From NCBI GenBank assembly GCA_017471785.1, contig JAFURP010000030.1, positions 1 through 46,587 of the forward strand: a stretch of DNA of 46,587 nt. The letters run 5' to 3'. Source of the stretch: Clostridia bacterium. Lineage in GTDB: Bacteria; Bacillota; Clostridia; Christensenellales; Borkfalkiaceae. This document shows, piece after piece, positions 17,096 to 24,922 of the stretch. Each line of letters starts with the position of its first letter. Position 1 is the first letter of the stretch. The notes below the pieces were generated by a model. That model saw only the letters and a program-made list of their open reading frames with translations, did no database searches and was not told the DNA's origin. A program made the translations under genes and the position numbers.

Positions 17096-18757
17096 TTATA
17101 AGTATAATGTCGTTGTATCGGGGTAAGTTAATTCAATCCACATATTTTTATAATACAAACGAGAGCTTTTTCCATCAGTTCTTCTTGCATAATAGCATAT
17201 ATAGAGTATATTACTTCTTAATTCTATATCAGTAGAAAACGTAAAAGTTTTCCAAGTATTCATATCGACAGTATGTATAGATTTTGTCAAATAATTTGCC
17301 TCACTTACAACTGAACCATCGTAAAAATAGATACCACCTTCAAAATAAGCAGCGCTATACTCTGTTTTCATATCCCAATGAACAGTAAAAGAGAGTTTCG
17401 CGCCATTTTCGGGAATCTTGGTGCTTAAATCGATAGTCTTTCTCCAATCAGCTTTTGGACCAACAGCCTTGGTGTCAGTACGATAACCCGAAGATGCCCA
17501 GTCGTCGTAATCATTACTGTCTTTAACTACAACAATCTTTTCTTCTTTAACGGCATACCAACCAGCTTTTAGTACCACCCCCGTCGCGGGCATTGTCTTA
17601 CTTTCATATTTTTCTTTTTCTGATGTATACCAGCCTGCAAAAATAAATCCTTCTTTTTCAGGAGTAGGAAGAGTAATACTTTCGCCAACCGCTTTGGAAA
17701 TATCGGTCACTTCCGTACCGCCGTTTTCGTCAAAAACAAGTTTTGCTTGCCATACGGCTTTTAGCGTTACGCTTTTCGTTGGCATTGTTGTGGACGTATA
17801 GGTATTCCCGTTTTCATCTTGCCATTCGATAAATTTATAGTTTTCTCTTATCGGTGTGGGCAACGAAATAGAAGAACTTGCGCGCGCAACCACGGGGATA
17901 ACTTCTTCTCCACCGTTTTCATCGAAATCGATCACGGGCGCATATTCCGTTGCATACAACACCAAGTCGTCTGTTACCTTACCCGTAAAGATGTATTCTT
18001 TATTCGTATCATTCTTGATTTTCGACCAAGTAAGAACAGCGTTTCCGTTCACGCGCGTTTCGGGTACAACGTCTTTAATATCCGTTCCGTGCTCTACTTT
18101 GATTTCTTCGGGATTATTATTATCCTCGAAATAGAACGTTACGGTATATTTTACGTTTTCAAACCCCGCATAAAGATAGATTGTATTATCCGTTCCCGAA
18201 AGGTCAAAGATCGTTTCCGTTACTTTATTGTTTGCAGGTAATACGCCGTATTCGTCCGCGATTTGCGTACCTTGTGCATTCGGCTCGGTATACCAACCCA
18301 TAAATTCTTTATTTTCCAACGAAAGATTCATCGGTAATTCGCTGATTGCAGAATCATAGCTTACGGTCATAGAACGGCTACCCGTTACCGTCGCACCTTG
18401 ATAATCCAAAATCAACGTATATTCTTTCGCTTTGAATTGCGGGAATAATACCATATTCTTATTATCGGTAAATGCGGAAAGCGAACTGCCCGTTTCGTCT
18501 ATGTACTGCGTTCCGCCCGTTTTTGCATCAAAAAGACCAAGAAATTCATAACCGTATTTTTCGGGAAGAACTTCAAGAGAATATACCGAACCCGACGTTA
18601 CGGAAAGCGAATGCAATCCCGCGTCGTCCGTATATTGAATTGTATATTCCGTCGGCGTAGATGAAGTATCATCCTTATCGGTGCAACCGCCAAATAAGAC
18701 CGAACAAGAAAGCAATGCTGCCATAAGACAGCTAACCAAAGAAATACGTTTTTTCAT
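17096..18757 (-). CDS. Lipoprotein with InlB-type (Flg_new/B-repeat) domains
   Basis: The 553-aa protein has a lipobox VLFGGC (C25). Residues about 35-420 contain several Listeria-Bacteroides B-repeats, recognisable from YTVTFYFEDN, PTPIRENYKFIEWQDENG and FDENGG...LPTPEKEGFIFAGWYTSEK. These are beta-grasp modules of surface proteins. The last 140 residues form a separate domain (KTIDLSTKIPENGAKLSFTV...WKTFTFSTDI) that looks like a jelly-roll, possibly carbohydrate-binding. It is first in the cargo operon, with AAGGAG before ATG 18757. I see no clear sigma-A promoter in 18758-18930, which is AT-rich. Confidence 0.8.
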   Translation of the reverse strand: MKKRISLVSCLMAALLSCSVLFGGCTDKDDTSSTPTEYTIQYTDDAGLHSLSVTSGSVYSLEVLPEKYGYEFLGLFDAKTGGTQYIDETGSSLSAFTDNKNMVLFPQFKAKEYTLILDYQGATVTGSRSMTVSYDSAISELPMNLSLENKEFMGWYTEPNAQGTQIADEYGVLPANNKVTETIFDLSGTDNTIYLYAGFENVKYTVTFYFEDNNNPEEIKVEHGTDIKDVVPETRVNGNAVLTWSKIKNDTNKEYIFTGKVTDDLVLYATEYAPVIDFDENGGEEVIPVVARASSSISLPTPIRENYKFIEWQDENGNTYTSTTMPTKSVTLKAVWQAKLVFDENGGTEVTDISKAVGESITLPTPEKEGFIFAGWYTSEKEKYESKTMPATGVVLKAGWYAVKEEKIVVVKDSNDYDDWASSGYRTDTKAVGPKADWRKTIDLSTKIPENGAKLSFTVHWDMKTEYSAAYFEGGIYFYDGSVVSEANYLTKSIHTVDMNTWKTFTFSTDIELRSNILYICYYARRTDGKSSRLYYKNMWIELTYPDTTTLYL

Positions 18758-18811
18758 AGCAATCTCCTTATTCTATGAATAGTTAATATTTAGAAATCAA
18801 CACGTAATATC

Positions 18812-18963
18812 TCATTATGCGTACATATATTTAAGCTAAATACATAGAAAAAAAGTAAAATGAAAAATTTTCCAATTTTTTAAGCGAATAGGCATTTTAT
18901 TATTGATTTTTTTCTTATTTTGTGATATGATATTGTACATAGAATGAGATATTATATGTACAA
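18812..18963. repeat. 31-bp palindromic site and inverted partial copy
   Basis: TTGTACATA (18933-18941) and TATGTACAA (18955-18963) are perfect inverted arms around a 13-bp centre. The centre plus one arm (TAATATCTCATT, then GTACA) recurs in inverted orientation at about 18812-18832. The site abuts the tyrosine recombinase terminator. It resembles the core and arm sites of a tyrosine recombinase, but an operator for the lipoprotein operon is equally possible. Confidence 0.5.
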
Positions 18964-18990
18964 AAACGGTGGCTAAAAAAACCACCGTTT
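18964..18990 (-). terminator. Terminator of the tyrosine recombinase gene
   Basis: AAACGGTGG (18964-18972) and CCACCGTTT (18982-18990) form a perfect 9-bp stem, followed on the minus strand by a run of Ts, 18 nt after the stop at 19009. Confidence 0.85.
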
Positions 18991-19008
18991 CGTACTTTCA
19001 TAGAAGAT

Positions 19009-19920
19009 TTACAACAAGAATTTGCCTACTCGATTCATCATCTCCGTTTTATGTTCGAGCATAGAATGCGCATACCGTTTCAAAGTAATACTTGCATTTG
19101 TATGCCCTAAAATCTCGGATAACGTTTTAATATCCATTCCACACTCTAACGCACGAGTAGCAAACGTATGTCGCAGGGAATGAAATCCCTTGTGGGGGAT
19201 ATTCAAGTTTTTGAGTAATGTTTCAAATGTCCTTTGATACGAACGTACCCCGATACCGTATGCAGATTTTCCGCTTATTACGAAACTTCCATTCGCGAGC
19301 TTTCGTTGATCCTTGATTCGTGCCATTAACTGTTTCGGAATAGGGATTGTTCTTTGCGAACACTCCGTTTTCGGCGTATCTATCGCTTTTACGTATTGAC
19401 CGTTTATCCAACTGTCTTGACAGGTTTTCGATATAGATATCGTACCTTTCGATAGGTCTATATCAGACCACTCCAAAGCAAGCAATTCTCCGATCCGAAG
19501 CCCCGTATAAAGGCAAAGCACAATCCCGAATAATTTTGGTTTATCCTTTGCTGATATGTAAGATTCGATCTTTTTTTGCTCGTCCTTTGAAAAACATTCA
19601 ACCCGTTTTTCTCTGACCTTTGGGCGAACGATAGCGGAAGAATATTCCTTGTCCGTTATACCAAACAATACCGCACGACGAAGGGAAGATTTAATAACCG
19701 ATAAAAACACATTAACAGTGTTTGCCGACAACCCTTTCTCGGTTAAGTTTACCGTGAAACGTTGCAGTACATTCGCCGTCAACTCGTCCATTTCATAGTT
19801 TCCCAAAGCGGGGGTAATATGATTTTCGACAATACGACGGTATTTGTTGTATGTTCGTTCCTTTGTTGTAGACTTGACATAATAGTCAAGCCATTCGTTT
19901 AGCCATTCTTTATATTTCAA
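19009..19920 (-). CDS. Tyrosine recombinase/phage-type integrase
   Basis: The 303-aa protein has an N-terminal SAM-like core-binding domain (about 1-100) and a catalytic domain with the full set R142 (TGLRIGELLALEW), H247-xx-R250 (HSLRHTF), H273 (LGH) and nucleophile Y283. It breaks and rejoins DNA at attachment sites. Translation starts at TTG 19920 behind an excellent AGGAGG (spacer 7). It is downstream of the mob genes. The element also encodes a serine recombinase whose att pair is evident, so the target of this enzyme is open; the palindrome at 18933 is a candidate. Confidence 0.9.
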   Translation of the reverse strand: MKYKEWLNEWLDYYVKSTTKERTYNKYRRIVENHITPALGNYEMDELTANVLQRFTVNLTEKGLSANTVNVFLSVIKSSLRRAVLFGITDKEYSSAIVRPKVREKRVECFSKDEQKKIESYISAKDKPKLFGIVLCLYTGLRIGELLALEWSDIDLSKGTISISKTCQDSWINGQYVKAIDTPKTECSQRTIPIPKQLMARIKDQRKLANGSFVISGKSAYGIGVRSYQRTFETLLKNLNIPHKGFHSLRHTFATRALECGMDIKTLSEILGHTNASITLKRYAHSMLEHKTEMMNRVGKFLL

Positions 19921-19946
19921 TAATCAACCTCCTAAAAGATATTTGT

Positions 19947-19978
19947 ATATGCCACACTCAAAAAAGAGAGTGGCATAT
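19947..19978 (-). terminator. Hairpin between the mob genes and the integrase
   Basis: ATATGCCAC (19947-19955) and GTGGCATAT (19970-19978) are perfect arms. The T-tract is poor, so it may attenuate rather than terminate transcription from the mob operon into the integrase. Confidence 0.45.
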
Positions 19979-20075
19979 TTATTATAACCCTGCCGTTTTC
20001 TTCGGGGCAATCGGCAAACCCGTCCGCCTCTATTTTTCTTCGTTTATTATTTCATAGGCGGTAATCTCTATGGGA

Positions 20076-20267
20076 TCAATGAGATTTATTAATATTATTT
20101 TGTTTTCTATTCAGTTGTGATTTACGCCTTTTGGCTTTCCATTCTTCAAACTCTTTTTTCGTTTCTTCCTCGTCAAAGAGTTGTTGAATAACAGGGAGCA
20201 ACGCTCTTGCGAGCGAGTCAATCTCGTAATCGGGTATTCCCGTAGTGTTCTTGCGCTTTCTTTTCAT
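20076..20267 (-). CDS. Small charged mobilisation-region protein
   Basis: A 63-aa very basic protein (MKRKRKNTTG...) with an acidic middle (LFDEEETKKEFEEWKAKRRK). It lies 21 nt downstream of the MbeB-like gene on the same strand. No known domain is visible; it could be an accessory DNA-binding protein of the relaxosome. Its reality rests on length, position and a ribosome-site-like AAGGAGG upstream. Confidence 0.55.
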   Translation of the reverse strand: MKRKRKNTTGIPDYEIDSLARALLPVIQQLFDEEETKKEFEEWKAKRRKSQLNRKQNNINKSH

Positions 20268-20288
20268 TCAGTCGATAAATTTTCCTCC

Positions 20289-20837
20289 TTAACCTTTATT
20301 TAATAACAATATCAAGATGATATTTTGCACGAGCAAGAGAATAGGCGTAACCCAAAACATAAACTTGCGAAAACCGCCTTCCACGCACATATCCGCACGC
20401 TGTTTCTCGATTTCCTTTGCCGTCGCTTTGAGTTCCTTTTTAATCTCTTGCGTGGTTTCGTCAACGGCTTTCTTTGCATACTCTTTCATATCACTTACAC
20501 AGCGAGTAATCTCGCTTTTTACCGTTTGACTTATTTCCGCTTTGAATTGCCTCTCGTCCTGCAATATCTTCTGCATTTCTCTCGTCTGCTTGTCGGCGTT
20601 CTCGATCAGCTCGTCTGTGCAATTCTCGCATTCTTTCCTTACGGCGTTCACTTTCTCCGTCAAGTCCACGACGAGCATATTTTGCCGTTTCATCAAGCTC
20701 GCACAATTCTCGTTCGATATCGCCAACGCTTCTTTGAGCAGGGCGTTGTCCGTTTCTTCTTTCCGTACCACGTTCCGAGCCTGCAACTGCTCCAACGGCG
20801 TTGCCGCTTGTCCCGTGTCCGTTCTTGTCAATGACAT
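20289..20837 (-). CDS. MbeB-like coiled-coil membrane protein overlapping the relaxase gene
   Basis: The 182-aa protein is mostly a charged coiled coil (about 20-150) ending in one membrane helix (FMFWVTPILLLVQNIILILLL). ATG 20837 has a GGAGG site placed inside the relaxase gene, and the first 347 nt are read in a different frame from the relaxase C-terminus. ColE1-type plasmids show the same nesting of mbeB and mbeD in mbeA, so a relaxosome-to-membrane role in mobilisation is likely. The name is by arrangement and predicted structure, not sequence identity. Confidence 0.7.
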   Translation of the reverse strand: MSLTRTDTGQAATPLEQLQARNVVRKEETDNALLKEALAISNENCASLMKRQNMLVVDLTEKVNAVRKECENCTDELIENADKQTREMQKILQDERQFKAEISQTVKSEITRCVSDMKEYAKKAVDETTQEIKKELKATAKEIEKQRADMCVEGGFRKFMFWVTPILLLVQNIILILLLNKG

Positions 20838-21561
20838 TCATTACCTCCGTTTTCGTATAATTTTCTCCGAGCTTTGCCCCTCGAATGGGCTTTTTCTTTT
20901 TCGGGTGTAAATAGGAATATTCTGTCTTGCTCCTTGTTATCGTTACGCCGTAAAGTGCAAGATGTGAAATAAATTCTTCTTCTGTGGTCGTTTGTTGTTT
21001 CGCTTCTTCGATAACTTCCCGTAATTCTTCTTTCCAACTCGTACCGCCTTTCAAAATGATATGCTTTTCTTCGGCTGTTCGCTTGTGCTGTGCGTTCTTG
21101 CGGAAGTCTATCTCCGAAAAGCCCATTTCCGCGCCTAAACGGTTTGTTTCGTCTTTCATATCCGTATAATCTTTCCGTGTTATCCGTAATTTCTTTCCCG
21201 TAATGGGGTGGACGGCGTTCACGACAATATGACTATGTACCGTTTGCGTGTCCGTATGGGTAGCAATCACACACTCGCAATCGAGAAATAATCTTGCCGT
21301 CAATTCTTCGGCGTATAAATGCGCTTCTTGGGGCGATACGTTATCTTTCCGATCACACGATAGTTTGAAATGATAATATTTCCTTTCGTCGTATTTCTCG
21401 CCTTTGTTAAACCGACGCATTGTTTCCGTGAATTGTTCGGCGTAGTCCTCGTCCTCGAATAAGTTTTGCACGGAAACGCATTTCGCTTTCGTAGGATCCG
21501 TAACGTAGGACATAACCTTTTGCGGTGTGCTTTTGCTCGATTGACATTTGAGTAGTGGCAT
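20491..21561 (-). CDS. MOBP-type relaxase/mobilisation nuclease
   Basis: The 356-aa protein shows a candidate catalytic tyrosine Y19 (KVMSYVTDPTKA), YYHFKLSCD (motif II region) and the metal-binding motif THTDTQTVHSHIVVN (H102, H109, H111). Relaxases of this type nick oriT and pilot the strand during transfer. The C-terminal third (after about 240) is Arg/Glu-rich and overlaps the MbeB-like gene. The start codon ATG 21561 shares one base with the mobC stop (TAATG), with GGAGGTGG upstream. There is no helicase or primase domain, consistent with a mobilisable rather than self-transmissible element. Confidence 0.88.
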   Translation of the reverse strand: MPLLKCQSSKSTPQKVMSYVTDPTKAKCVSVQNLFEDEDYAEQFTETMRRFNKGEKYDERKYYHFKLSCDRKDNVSPQEAHLYAEELTARLFLDCECVIATHTDTQTVHSHIVVNAVHPITGKKLRITRKDYTDMKDETNRLGAEMGFSEIDFRKNAQHKRTAEEKHIILKGGTSWKEELREVIEEAKQQTTTEEEFISHLALYGVTITRSKTEYSYLHPKKKKPIRGAKLGENYTKTEVMNVIDKNGHGTSGNAVGAVAGSERGTERRNGQRPAQRSVGDIERELCELDETAKYARRGLDGESERRKERMRELHRRADRERRQADERNAEDIAGREAIQSGNKSNGKKRDYSLCK

Positions 21562-21893
21562 TATCCACCTCCGAGCGAATCGGACAATTTTCTATACGCC
21601 TTTTTACATTCGTCCACCGCTTGTAATAATTCCCGTTCGGTGGCATACCCGAAATAATTATTTTTCACGGCTTGGTTTAGGTTATTTCCGTGTCGTTTGA
21701 GTTCGGTCAATATCTCGTTTCCGTTCTCGATACACACGATAGGCTTGTCCAATAAAGCACGAATCAGATAATCCGTTCTGCTTTGTCCGCTTGCTCTAAC
21801 CTTGCGGTCAATAAGTTCTTTTTCCGTTTCCGATACTCTGAAAGAATAAGAATACGGACGGTTTCGTTTTACTTGTTTTTTTCTTTGTTCTAT
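21561..21893 (-). CDS. mobC: MobC-like relaxosome protein with apparent ATA start
   Basis: The 110-codon frame encodes RPYSYSFRVSETEKELID, a ribbon-helix-helix-like N-terminus, then SGQSRTDYLIRALLDK and a C-terminal helix pair, typical of MobC proteins that assist relaxase binding at oriT. A strong GGAGG (21906-21902) lies 8 nt before ATA 21893-21891, and no ATG, GTG or TTG is available upstream of the conserved part. Either ATA is used as a rare start or a former ATG has mutated. The TTG at 21752 would delete the DNA-binding half. Confidence 0.75.
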   Translation of the reverse strand: MEQRKKQVKRNRPYSYSFRVSETEKELIDRKVRASGQSRTDYLIRALLDKPIVCIENGNEILTELKRHGNNLNQAVKNNYFGYATERELLQAVDECKKAYRKLSDSLGGG

Positions 21894-21940
21894 AAATTTT
21901 TCCTCCTCAATTAAATTTTTTCCGCAAGCAAAAAGGGGTA

Positions 21941-22003
21941 TTAGGGGAAAGCATTTCCCCTAACGAGGACGAACGAAGTTCGGGCAAGTGGCTCGCCACT
22001 TGC
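21941..22003. other. oriT-like hairpin cluster
   Basis: TTAGGGGAAA/TTTCCCCTAA (21941-21963, 3-nt loop), CGAAC/GTTCG (21970-21982) and GCAAGTGGC/GCCACTTGC (21984-22003) are consecutive inverted repeats directly upstream of mobC. A transfer origin usually sits here. I cannot identify the nic site. 22004-22100 holds no gene that I can see. Confidence 0.5.
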
Positions 22004-22101
22004 GTACCTCGCTATCCGACAAGCGCATACGCCACGCCTGTCTAAATAAAGTGGAATAGCCCCGATTACGGCTTGTGTGATTGTGCCTTTAAGCCCACGT
22101 T

Positions 22102-22134
22102 TTAAGTCTGCCGGCAGGATTTCGAGTAAACCAT
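22102..22134 (-). CDS. Possible 10-codon leader peptide ahead of the mob operon
   Basis: ATG 22134 is preceded by GGAGGTGAT (spacer suited to initiation), the best ribosome site in the region, yet the frame MVYSKSCRQT stops after 10 codons at 22102. It lies in the 580-nt leader between the mob promoter and mobC. It may be an attenuating leader peptide or the remnant of a deleted gene. Confidence 0.4.
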   Translation of the reverse strand: MVYSKSCRQT

Positions 22135-22306
22135 TTTAATCACCTCCGAAAATTGATTTTTATATAAACTTCGAGCCGTTGCGTGTTGCAACGTGCGAGA
22201 AAGTTTACAGCCACAAAAATAACAATCCTTTACCTATTAGAGAAAAAACAAGCACGCTACAAGCCCCTTTTTGAAAAAAATAATTTCAAAATTTTTCTAA
22301 AAGTCC

Positions 22307-22335
22307 TTGACTTGTTCGTATATAAATGGTATAAT
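22307..22335 (+). promoter_or_regulatory. Promoter of the double-HTH regulator
   Basis: TTGACT (22307-22312), a 17-bp spacer and TATAAT (22330-22335). Operator copy 1 begins directly after the -10, at the expected start of transcription. Confidence 0.8.
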
Positions 22336-22499
22336 TATCTTGATAATGAACAAAGTATTCTAAAAAAGAAAGCCTTTCAAAAGACTGTAATTTTATAGAG
22401 CTGTTGTCTTATCACGATATTGAACAAATAGTATCAAAAAATAAAGCCACTTTCGACTTGTTTACTCTATACAATTCTATTATATCACGATACTGAACA
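22336..22499. promoter_or_regulatory. Three 17-bp operator-like repeats
   Basis: TATCTTGATAATGAACA (22336-22352), TATCACGATATTGAACA (22410-22426) and TATCACGATACTGAACA (22483-22499) share TATCnnGATAnTGAACA, in the same orientation with 74- and 73-bp offsets (about seven helical turns). Copy 1 overlaps the rightward start site and copy 3 lies in the leftward promoter. Probable targets of the adjacent regulator. Confidence 0.7.
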
Positions 22500-22507
22500 C
22501 CTGTCAA
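22479..22507 (-). promoter_or_regulatory. Consensus promoter of the mobC-relaxase operon
   Basis: On the minus strand, TTGACA (22507-22502), a 17-bp spacer holding operator copy 3, and TATAAT (22484-22479). Confidence 0.85.
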
Positions 22508-22550
22508 TAGTTTTTGCACAACTTTTTTTAATTTTTTTAGGGGAATTTTT

Positions 22551-23387
22551 ATGCGAGAGAAAAACAATTATCTTTTGGAACAACAAATAGCCTTTTCAAA
22601 AAATATTGAAATATGCCGCGAAGTCTTATATGATTTACGCTATGCAGATATTACCGCTTATACAGGGCTTGCGGAATCTACTATGATTTCCTACGACACA
22701 AGGGGTGTTTCGCCCTATATTACGGTTGCAAAACGGATTGCCGATATGTATTGCACCTCTATTGAGCGCTTATGTGCCGATGAGCTTTATTTCGATATGG
22801 AAGAAGTCTTGTCCTTGCAGGTCGCTTTTATTAAGCGTTTGGGCGGTATTCCCGTTAGATTATATAAGGAAAAAATACTTGCCGAGATAGACAAGCATTA
22901 TTCCCTTACGAGATACGAGATTTATAAAATGATCGAAAGCGTATTCCGTGATATGATTTCCGATCTGCACCGTTTCGGAAAGTATTTCACGATTGAAAAG
23001 GACGAGCAAATTATATCCAACTTCACAAGGAACTTTCATAATCTGCATACTTACGTTAAGGTTAATTACCGTAAAATAGGCAAGGCTACCGATATTTCCA
23101 TAGGCAACCTTACAAGGCTTGAACAAGGTAACGAGCCTATGCTTTCGGCGGGCATTAAACTTGCGGATTTCTTCGGCGTGTCTATTACTCAATTGCTTTC
23201 GGATAATCCACAATTTGATTACGAGAAGATACAAAAGGAAATATCGATTAAAAATACGATAGCGAACGTCAGACCGCCTATTTCCGAAAGTAAAATACGC
23301 GAGCAGAACAAGCAGCGGGCAGATATTCTCGATAAAGCACAAATGGAAAAAATCATTTCAAAGTGGTTGAAAAAAGTAGACGCATAA
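22551..23387 (+). CDS. Transcriptional regulator with two XRE-like HTH regions
   Basis: The 278-aa protein contains a degenerate helix-turn-helix near the N-terminus (residues about 20-75; DITAYTGLAESTMISYDTRG, TVAKRIADMYCTSIERL) and a second one around 165-225 (IGKATDISIGNLTRLEQGNEP, ADFFGVSITQLLS), separated by a helical linker. It is transcribed divergently from the mob operon. It probably binds the three repeats at 22336-22499 and represses both directions. AGGGGA before ATG 22551 serves as ribosome site. Confidence 0.75.
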   Translation: MREKNNYLLEQQIAFSKNIEICREVLYDLRYADITAYTGLAESTMISYDTRGVSPYITVAKRIADMYCTSIERLCADELYFDMEEVLSLQVAFIKRLGGIPVRLYKEKILAEIDKHYSLTRYEIYKMIESVFRDMISDLHRFGKYFTIEKDEQIISNFTRNFHNLHTYVKVNYRKIGKATDISIGNLTRLEQGNEPMLSAGIKLADFFGVSITQLLSDNPQFDYEKIQKEISIKNTIANVRPPISESKIREQNKQRADILDKAQMEKIISKWLKKVDA

Positions 23388-23431
23388 AATTAGAGAGCGG
23401 CAAGAATAAATTCTTACCGCTCTCTAATTTT
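23387..23431. terminator. Bidirectional terminator at the right end of the element
   Basis: AAATTAGAGAGCGG (23387-23400) pairs with CCGCTCTCTAATTT (23417-23430), with a further AAGAA/TTCTT inside. T-tracts on both strands let it end the regulator transcript, the tRNA-Arg transcript, and, in the excised circle, the recombinase transcript directly after its stop. Confidence 0.85.
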
Positions 23432-23497
23432 TTATTTTAGATAAATGATAAATCCGACCCCTTCGCCTATCGGCATTACAAGGTTCGGATTATTACC

Positions 23498-23509
23498 TTT
23501 TGGTGTACC
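23498..23509. repeat. Right attachment core (attR) within tRNA-Arg 3' end
   Basis: TTTTGGTGTACC is identical to 10154-10165. It covers CCA, the discriminator base and the last acceptor-stem bases of tRNA-Arg(CCG) plus AAA. Confidence 0.8.
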
Positions 23510-23577
23510 CGCTGGGGCTCGAACCCAGACTCGACGGCGTCGGAGGCCGTAATGTTATCCAATTACACTACGAGTAC
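23501..23577 (-). tRNA. tRNA-Arg(CCG)
   Basis: 77 nt including the encoded CCA. GTACTCG pairs with CGGGTAC (acceptor), ACGGC/GCCGT form the anticodon stem with loop CTCCGAC (anticodon CCG, reading CGG), and CTGGG/CCCAG enclose TTCGAGC. All arms fold. The 3' end is the integration target of the 13.3-kb element and was preserved by it. Confidence 0.95.
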
Positions 23578-23650
23578 ATATTTAGTCGTCTATTTCTCGA
23601 ACGCAGGGCTTTGCCTACGGCAAAAGAAATTCTTTTGGAATTTCCGACGT

Positions 23651-23692
23651 ACGGTCGAAGATCGTAACGTTACCCGATTACACTACGAGTAC
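23651..23692 (-). pseudogene. Decayed tRNA-Arg (5' half, TCG-like anticodon)
   Basis: GTACTCGTAGTGTAAT and the following D-arm and anticodon-loop bases (CTTCGAC) are about 80% identical to the intact tRNA-Arg 115 bp downstream. The anticodon stem does not pair, and no matching T-arm or 3' acceptor strand follows. Probably a former tRNA-Arg(TCG) of a two-tRNA operon. Confidence 0.65.
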
Positions 23693-23723
23693 CAATTTTT
23701 ATCTTTTTTTCAAAAGCACTTAT

Positions 23724-23753
23724 ATTTTACTATTTTTTGCTTCCATTTTGCAA
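23724..23753 (-). promoter_or_regulatory. Likely promoter of the tRNA-Arg transcript
   Basis: On the minus strand, TTGCAA (23753-23748), an 18-bp spacer and TAAAAT (23729-23724), upstream of the pseudo-tRNA and tRNA-Arg. Confidence 0.5.
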
Positions 23754-23760
23754 GCGTTTA

Positions 23761-23769
23761 TGCTATAAT
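23761..23769 (+). promoter_or_regulatory. Extended -10 promoter of mnmA
   Basis: TGCTATAAT is an extended -10 without a clear -35, about 50 nt upstream of the mnmA start. Confidence 0.55.
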
Positions 23770-23797
23770 ATTTTCAAATTCAAGAAAAATTTTTTGA

Positions 23798-24907
<1,110 letters not shown>

Positions 24908-24922
24908 AAGGAAATATATCTT

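Larger units (their letters stand above)
10154..23509. mobile_element. 13.3-kb integrative, mobilisable element in the 3' end of tRNA-Arg(CCG)
   Basis: It is bounded by a 12-bp direct repeat; the tRNA is intact at the right end. Contents from left: serine recombinase, DinD-like protein, XRE regulator, an HECSH membrane protein with two large lipoproteins, tyrosine recombinase, small protein, MbeB-like protein, MOBP relaxase, MobC, oriT-like hairpins and a double-HTH regulator. No conjugation (type IV secretion) genes are present, so it would be mobilised in trans. Two recombinases of different families could mean a composite of two elements, but I found no second matching att pair around the tyrosine recombinase. 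Confidence 0.8.

Noticed and set aside
22183..22398. 71-codon plus-strand frame in the mob leader
   Set aside because: It runs through a promoter and an operator copy and has low-complexity Lys/Phe content.
18933..23430. Separate tyrosine-recombinase element nested in the larger element
   Set aside because: I searched by eye for a second copy of the 31-bp palindrome near 22-23.5 kb and found none; left open as a site of unknown use.
23578..23692. Second functional tRNA-Arg
   Set aside because: The anticodon stem does not pair and the 3' half with T-arm and acceptor is missing.
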